64,000 nucleotides of DNA, taken from Nocardioides sp. zg-DK7169 (lineage in GTDB: Bacteria; Actinomycetota; Actinomycetes; Propionibacteriales; Nocardioidaceae). The notes beneath the pieces were generated by a model. It saw only the letters and a program-made list of their open reading frames with translations, did no database searches and was not told where the DNA came from. Shown piece by piece: positions 59,818 through 64,000 of this stretch (position 1 is the first letter of the stretch; every line of letters starts with the position of its first letter). Position numbers and translations under genes: made by a program. Location of the stretch: positions 124,001 through 188,000 of the forward strand of contig NZ_JABJRA010000004.1 of assembly GCF_013155365.1 (NCBI RefSeq), read 5' to 3'.

Positions 59818-59827
59818 GAGGAAACCC

Positions 59828-60352
59828 ATGACCCAGCAGACGCAGGAGCCCGAGCAGGTCCCCGACCTGGTCCCGGCCGAGGCCGCGGCCCAGGTGGGGG
59901 CGGTCGTCGCCCGCGCCAGCGGCGAGGTGATCCGCCGCGACTGGCAGCGGTGGGCGGTCGCGGTGGGGGAGGACAACCCGCTGTGGTTCGACACCGACCA
60001 CGCCCGCGCGCACGGCTTCGACGACGTCGTCGCCCCGCCGCTCTACCTGCAGTACGCCGTCCTGGGCGTCACCCCCCTCGACCGGCTGCGCGCCGACGGC
60101 TCCTCGGGGGCGTCCTCGGGCGACCTCGCCTTCCCGGACGCCCCGCGGCGGATGGCGGGCGGGGAGAGCACGACGTTCCACCGCTACTGCGGGCACGGCG
60201 ACGTCGTGACGATGGAGCGCCGCGTCGAGTCGATCGTGCAGAAGCAGGGCCGCAGCGGCCCGTTCGTGCTCGTCACCTGGCGCACGACCTACACCGACCA
60301 GCGCGACGAGCTGGTGGCCGAGGCCACCACCTCGATGATCGCGCGCCCGTGA
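59828..60352 (+). CDS. MaoC-like hydratase N-terminal domain protein (FAS1-like dehydratase)
   Basis: The protein has 174 residues with a single hot-dog domain of the MaoC N-terminal type (PF13452-like). Segments are RDWQRWAVAVGEDNPLWFDT and APPLYLQYAVLG, TFHRYCGHGDVVTMERRVES and FVLVTWRTTYTDQ. The hydratase motif of Asp/His is not clear in this protein. ATG 59828 has GAGAGGAAA five bases upstream. It is followed by a second MaoC gene after 11 bases. A heterodimer with a catalytic partner, as in ChsH1/ChsH2, is inferred. Confidence 0.88.
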   Translation: MTQQTQEPEQVPDLVPAEAAAQVGAVVARASGEVIRRDWQRWAVAVGEDNPLWFDTDHARAHGFDDVVAPPLYLQYAVLGVTPLDRLRADGSSGASSGDLAFPDAPRRMAGGESTTFHRYCGHGDVVTMERRVESIVQKQGRSGPFVLVTWRTTYTDQRDELVAEATTSMIARP

Positions 60353-60363
60353 GGAGCACAGGA

Positions 60364-60843
60364 GTGAGCGCGGGAATGAGCACAGGAACCAGCCCGGAGA
60401 CGACGGCGGAGCAGCTGCACTTCGAGGACGTCGCGGTGGGCGAGGAGCTCCCGGTCCTCGAGATCGTGGTCGACGAGACCCAGATGTTCTTCTTCAGCGC
60501 GGCGACCTACAACGGCCACCGCATCCACTACGACAAGGAGTGGGCCCGCGACCGCGAGGGCTACGACGACGTGCTCGTCCAGGGCCCGCTGCAGTCCGCG
60601 CTCCTGGCCCGCGCGGTCACCGACTGGATCGGCGGCGCCGGCCGGCTGGTGGGCTTCTCGGCGCAGAACCGCGCCGTCGCCTTCCCCGGGCAGACGCTCT
60701 CCTTCGGCGGCCGGGTCACCGGCACCCGCGTGGAGGAGGGTCGCGGCCTGGTCGAGCTCGAGGTCGCCGGGCGCCGCGGCGACGACGTCCTGATGCCCGG
60801 CAGCGCGACCGTCTCGCTGCCGCTGCGCGGGGACGCCGGATGA
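60364..60843 (+). CDS. MaoC-family dehydratase
   Basis: The protein has 159 residues and one hot-dog fold domain. The hydratase motif is seen in FFFSAATYNGHRIHYDKEWA (Asn/His/Asp region) and QGPLQSALLARAVTDW. It would hydrate an enoyl-CoA made by the dehydrogenase pair. GTG 60364 has GAGGAG seven bases upstream; ATG 60376 is an alternative. Its stop overlaps the thiolase gene start (ATGA). With the preceding MaoC protein it probably forms one enoyl-CoA hydratase. Confidence 0.9.
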   Translation: MSAGMSTGTSPETTAEQLHFEDVAVGEELPVLEIVVDETQMFFFSAATYNGHRIHYDKEWARDREGYDDVLVQGPLQSALLARAVTDWIGGAGRLVGFSAQNRAVAFPGQTLSFGGRVTGTRVEEGRGLVELEVAGRRGDDVLMPGSATVSLPLRGDAG

Positions 60844-62045
60844 GCGGCCTGCGCGGCGAGGCCGCGATCGTCGGCATCGCCGAGCTGCCGGCGGAGAAGA
60901 AGCAGAGCGGTCCCGCGACGTTCACCCTCGACCAGTACGCCCGGTTGGCCCGGATGGTCCTCGACGACGCCGGGCTGCCCGCCTCGGTGGTCAACGGCCT
61001 GGTCACCCACGGTGTGCAGGAGTCGGACATGTTCGCCCCGGCGACGCTGTCGGAGTACCTCGGCCTGCCCCTCGACTTCGGCGAGCGCGTCGACCTCGGC
61101 GGCGCCACCTCGGCCGGCATGGTCTGGCGCGCGGCCGCCGCCGTCGAGCTCGGCATCTGCGACGCGGTGCTGTGCGTGGTGCCGGGCTCGATGATCCTGC
61201 CGCGCTCCTCGCGGGCGGGCGCCCCGGGGACCCCGCCCTGGTACGGCGCCTCGAGCGGCAAGTACGGCTCGCCCCAGGCGGAGTTCGAGATCCCCTACGG
61301 CAACGTCGGGCAGAACGCGCCGTACGCCCAGATCGCGCAGCGCTACGCCGCGGAGTTCGGCTACGACCCGCGGGCCACCGCCAAGATCGCCGTCGACCAG
61401 CGCACCAACGCCGCGGCGCACCCCGGCGCGGTCTTCCACGACAAGCCGCTGAGCGTCGAGGATGTGCTGGCCAGCCCGGTGATCGCCGACCCGATCCACA
61501 TGCTCGAGGTGGTGATGCGGGTGCAGGGCGGCGCCGCGGTGCTCGTGGCCAACGCCGACCTCGCCCGACGCTCGCGGAACCGGCCGGTGCGGATCACCGG
61601 CTTCGGCGAGCACGTCGCGTTCAAGACCCCGACGTACGCCGAGGACCTGGTGCGGACCCCGATCGCCCGCGCGGCGGACCGGGCGTTCGCGATGGCCGGG
61701 CTGGAGCGGTCCGACGTCGACATGGCCTCGATCTACGACTGCTACACGATCACGGTGCTGATGAGCCTGGAGGACGCCGGCTTCTGCCCCAAGGGCAAGG
61801 GCATGCAGTGGGTGACCGAGCACGACCTCACCTTCCGCGGCGACCTCCCGGTCAACACCGCCGGCGGCCAGCTGTCCTACGGCCAGGCCGGCATGGCCGG
61901 CGGCATGCACCACGTGGTCGACGCCGCGCGCCAGGTGATGGGCCGCGCGGAGCGCGCCCAGGTCGCGGACTGCCACACCGCCTTCGTCACCGGCAACGGC
62001 GGCATCATGAGCGAGCAGGTCGCCCTGCTCCTGCAGGGGGAGTGA
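60840..62045 (+). CDS. Thiolase-like protein (SCP-2/Ltp2 type) lacking the canonical catalytic residues
   Basis: The protein has 401 residues with thiolase fold. At the active-site Cys position (about residue 88-93) it reads VDLGGATSAGMV, with no Cys. The GHPxGA histidine motif is replaced by GGQLSYGQAGMAGG, and the C-terminal Cys loop reads FVTGNGGIMS. These losses match thiolase-like aldolases such as Ltp2. Possible catalytic tyrosines are in SIYDCYTIT and QLSYGQ. ATG 60840 overlaps the MaoC stop. The DUF35 partner follows at once. Retro-aldol cleavage of a hydroxyacyl-CoA is the favoured inference over Claisen thiolysis. Confidence 0.88.
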   Translation: MSGLRGEAAIVGIAELPAEKKQSGPATFTLDQYARLARMVLDDAGLPASVVNGLVTHGVQESDMFAPATLSEYLGLPLDFGERVDLGGATSAGMVWRAAAAVELGICDAVLCVVPGSMILPRSSRAGAPGTPPWYGASSGKYGSPQAEFEIPYGNVGQNAPYAQIAQRYAAEFGYDPRATAKIAVDQRTNAAAHPGAVFHDKPLSVEDVLASPVIADPIHMLEVVMRVQGGAAVLVANADLARRSRNRPVRITGFGEHVAFKTPTYAEDLVRTPIARAADRAFAMAGLERSDVDMASIYDCYTITVLMSLEDAGFCPKGKGMQWVTEHDLTFRGDLPVNTAGGQLSYGQAGMAGGMHHVVDAARQVMGRAERAQVADCHTAFVTGNGGIMSEQVALLLQGE

Positions 62046-62046
62046 G

Positions 62047-62496
62047 ATGAGCCAGTCCACCGACGCACCGGCCTCGCGGCCCGCCGAGCCCCGCCCGCTG
62101 CCGGAGCCGACCCCGGTCTCCCAGCCGTTCTGGGACGCGCTGCGCGAGCACCGGATCCGCATCCAGTGGTCCCCGTCGGGACAGCAGTGGGTCTTCTACC
62201 CCCGACTGCTGGCCCCCGGCACCCTCGCCGACGACCTGGAGTGGCGCGAGATCTCCGGGCGCGGCACCCTCCACACCTTCACGGTGGCCCGCCGCCCCAC
62301 CGCCCCGCCCTGGGCCGACGCCGTGCCCCAGCTGCTCGCCGTCGTCGAGTGGGACGAGGGCCCGCGGGTCAGCACCGAGCTGGTCGACGTCGACCCGGAT
62401 GCCTTGCGTGTCGGCATGCGTGTCGTGCCGGTGTTCCACGACGACCCCGACAGCGGCCTGACGCTGCTGCACTACCGGCCGGAGGACGAGGGATGA
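62047..62496 (+). CDS. DUF35/OB-fold acyl-CoA-associated protein without zinc-ribbon cysteines
   Basis: The protein has 149 residues. The N-terminal rubredoxin-like zinc ribbon, normally CxxC...CxxC, reads RIQWSPSGQQWVFYPRLLAP and the whole protein contains no cysteine. The C-terminal OB-fold part has GRGTLHTFTVARRPTAP and a strand-rich end. DUF35 proteins pair with thiolase-like enzymes (for example the ChsH2 DUF35 domain with Ltp2) to build aldolase complexes. ATG 62047 has GGGGAG four bases upstream, one base after the thiolase stop. It overlaps the amidohydrolase gene (ATGA). Confidence 0.9.
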   Translation: MSQSTDAPASRPAEPRPLPEPTPVSQPFWDALREHRIRIQWSPSGQQWVFYPRLLAPGTLADDLEWREISGRGTLHTFTVARRPTAPPWADAVPQLLAVVEWDEGPRVSTELVDVDPDALRVGMRVVPVFHDDPDSGLTLLHYRPEDEG

Positions 62497-64000
62497 CGAG
62501 CAACGAGCACGACCTGGTGGTACGCGGCGGCACGGTCGTCGACGGGACCGGCTCGCAGCCGTTCACCGCCGACGTCGCGGTCCGTGACGGCGTGGTGGTC
62601 GAGGTGGGCCAGGTGTCCGGGCGCGGGCACCGCGAGGTCGACGCGGACGGCGCGCTGGTGATGCCCGGCTTCGTCGACGTGCACACCCACTACGACGGCC
62701 AGGCCACCTGGGACAGCCGCCTCCAACCCTCCTCGTGGCACGGCGTGACCACCGTCGTCATGGGCAACTGCGGCGTCGGGTTCGCCCCCGCCGTGCCCGC
62801 CGACCACGGCCGGCTGATCGCGCTGATGGAGGGGGTCGAGGACATCCCCGGCGTCGCGCTCACCGAGGGGCTCGCCTGGGACTGGCAGTCCTTCCCCGAG
62901 TACCTCGACGCCCTCGAGCGCCGCCCCCACGACCTCGACTTCGCCGGCCAGGTGCCGCACGCGGCGCTGCGGGTGCGGGCGATGGGGGACCGGGCGGCCG
63001 CGCACGCGCTGGCCACCGACGAGGAGATCGCGCTGATGGCCAAGCTGGCCGCGGAGGCGATCGAGGCCGGGGCCCTCGGCTTCACGACCTCGCGGACGCT
63101 CAACCACAAGACTCGGGCCGGCGAGCTCACCCCGTCGTACGCCGCGGGGCGCGACGAGCTGGTCGCCATCTCGCGTGCGGTCGGGCAGACCGGTCGCGGC
63201 GTGCTCCAGCTGGTCACCGACTGGGACGACGACAGCATCGAGACCGACTTCGACCTGATCACCTCGATGGTCGCGGCCGCCGGCCGGCCGATGTCGTTCT
63301 CGCTGGGCCAGAGCCCGTCGCACCCCGACCGGTTCCGCAAGGCGCTGGCCTTCCTCGACCGGGCCAACGCCGAGGGCCACCGGCTGCGCGCCCAGGTCGC
63401 GGCGCGCGGCATCGGCATCCTGATGGGGCTGGACTGCACGCTCAACCCGTTCGCGGCGAACCCCGCCTGGCTGCGGATCTCGCACCTGCCGGTGGCGGAG
63501 CAGGCCCGCGCGATGCAGGACCCCGCGCTGCGCGAGGAGATCCTCGCCCTCGGCATCGTCAAGGCCGACAACATCATCGGCGGCGCCCTGCTGGACCGCT
63601 TCGAGATCATGTTCGAGCTGACCGACCCGCCGAACTACGAGCCGGACCCGGCCGACACCATCGCCAACCGCGCCGCCGCGCGGGGGATCAGCCCGCTGGA
63701 GCTGGCCTACGAGATCCTGGTCTCCGCCGAGGGCCGCGGCATGTTCTACCTGCCGTTCTCCAACTACGTGAACGGCTCGCTCGACGGGTGCGCGGAGATG
63801 CTCGGACACGAGTTCACCATCCCGGGGCTCTCCGACGGCGGCGCTCACGTGGGCACCATCTGCGACGGGTCCTTCCCGACCACGCTGCTCCAGCACTGGG
63901 TCCGCGACCGGGGCACGTTCCCGCTCGAGATGATGGTCGCGCGCCAGGCGCGGGCCACCGCCGAGGCGGTCGGGCTGTTGGACCGCGGCCTGCTCACGCC
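62493..64000 (+). CDS. Amidohydrolase, N-acyl-D-amino-acid deacylase-like (3' end beyond window)
   Basis: About 502 residues are present and the frame is open at the window edge. The TIM-barrel metallohydrolase starts with a small beta domain (LVVRGGTVVDGTGSQPF), then the metal motif PGFVDVHTHYDGQATWD (HxH), VMGNCGVGFAP and the late aspartate in LSDGGAHVGTICDGSFPTT. This pattern is typical of D-aminoacylase/amidohydrolase 3 proteins, which also occur in acyl-CoA catabolic clusters. ATG 62493 overlaps the DUF35 stop, so it belongs to the operon. It could hydrolyse a ring or amide bond of the pathway compound. Confidence 0.9.
   Translation, partial: MTSNEHDLVVRGGTVVDGTGSQPFTADVAVRDGVVVEVGQVSGRGHREVDADGALVMPGFVDVHTHYDGQATWDSRLQPSSWHGVTTVVMGNCGVGFAPAVPADHGRLIALMEGVEDIPGVALTEGLAWDWQSFPEYLDALERRPHDLDFAGQVPHAALRVRAMGDRAAAHALATDEEIALMAKLAAEAIEAGALGFTTSRTLNHKTRAGELTPSYAAGRDELVAISRAVGQTGRGVLQLVTDWDDDSIETDFDLITSMVAAAGRPMSFSLGQSPSHPDRFRKALAFLDRANAEGHRLRAQVAARGIGILMGLDCTLNPFAANPAWLRISHLPVAEQARAMQDPALREEILALGIVKADNIIGGALLDRFEIMFELTDPPNYEPDPADTIANRAAARGISPLELAYEILVSAEGRGMFYLPFSNYVNGSLDGCAEMLGHEFTIPGLSDGGAHVGTICDGSFPTTLLQHWVRDRGTFPLEMMVARQARATAEAVGLLDRGLLT

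Overview
The window is GC-rich bacterial DNA with short intergenic gaps, frequent GTG starts, many 4-bp start/stop overlaps (ATGA/GTGA) and several transcription starts that look leaderless. Gene content points to a free-living actinobacterium, most likely Propionibacteriales/Nocardioidaceae (Nocardioides-like). The evidence is a urease cluster without ureE, an actinobacterial RTX-like secreted protein, a phosphoketolase, DUF427 and DUF1540 proteins, an OFA-type MFS carrier, and a catabolic acyl-CoA gene cluster with CaiB-, MaoC-, thiolase- and DUF35-type proteins. I saw no integrase, transposase, phage module or CRISPR array. No gene-free stretch exceeds 300 bases; the longest gaps (about 150-220 bases, e.g. 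1522-1739, 23969-24158, 44011-44200, 54717-54931) hold promoters, inverted repeats or extragenic repeats.

Layout. 1-1041: end of an amino-acid ABC importer (permease, ATPase), then tRNA-Gly(GCC) with a strong terminator. 1231-6958: a Cys-rich DUF1540 protein, a secreted RTX-repeat protein, a duplicated DUF3533/YhgE-like membrane protein divergent from its probable TetR regulator, a DUF427 protein and a small secreted protein. 7068-14224 (minus): recQ, two secreted alpha/beta hydrolases, prfC, glutamate decarboxylase. 14297-17202: YhgE/Pip membrane protein coupled to a degenerate ABC ATPase. 17270-23968 (minus): urease operon ureA - His-rich CbiX-like protein - ureB - ureC - ureF - ureG - ureD - urea channel. 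24159-28479 (plus): a very large potassium-channel/FUSC fusion followed by two overlapping FluC/CrcB fluoride channel subunits. 28511-31041: ABC exporter. 31199-35503: phosphoketolase, a shortened AI-2E-type permease, acetate kinase. 35622-38676: two small proteins, a HhH-GPD protein, an aminoglycoside-phosphotransferase-like kinase, TetR. 38847-44010: GntR/UTRA regulator, an unrecognised 372-residue protein, OFA-type MFS, peptide-binding lipoprotein. 44201-50587: small alarmone synthetase, FtsX-type ABC transporter with an adjacent NarL-type two-component system, cupin-like protein.

50682-64000 (plus, continuing past the window edge): a tightly packed catabolic operon. It starts with a 23-codon leader ORF overlapping an acyl-CoA synthetase, then a carboxyltransferase, an enoyl-CoA hydratase, two acyl-CoA dehydrogenases, two class III CoA-transferases, two MaoC-type hydratases, a thiolase-like protein, a cysteine-free DUF35 protein and an amidohydrolase. 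Paired dehydrogenases, paired MaoC proteins and a thiolase/DUF35 pair recall the last cycle of steroid side-chain degradation (ChsE1/E2, ChsH1/H2, Ltp2). I infer beta-oxidation of a bulky or branched acyl-CoA ending in an aldol-type cleavage; the substrate is unknown.

How the parts work together: the urease block imports urea, hydrolyses it and matures the enzyme, with the His-rich chelatase-like protein as a plausible nickel donor replacing UreE. Phosphoketolase plus acetate kinase would convert sugar phosphates to acetate with ATP yield. The channel-FUSC fusion and the FluC pair form one apparent anion/toxic-solute resistance operon.
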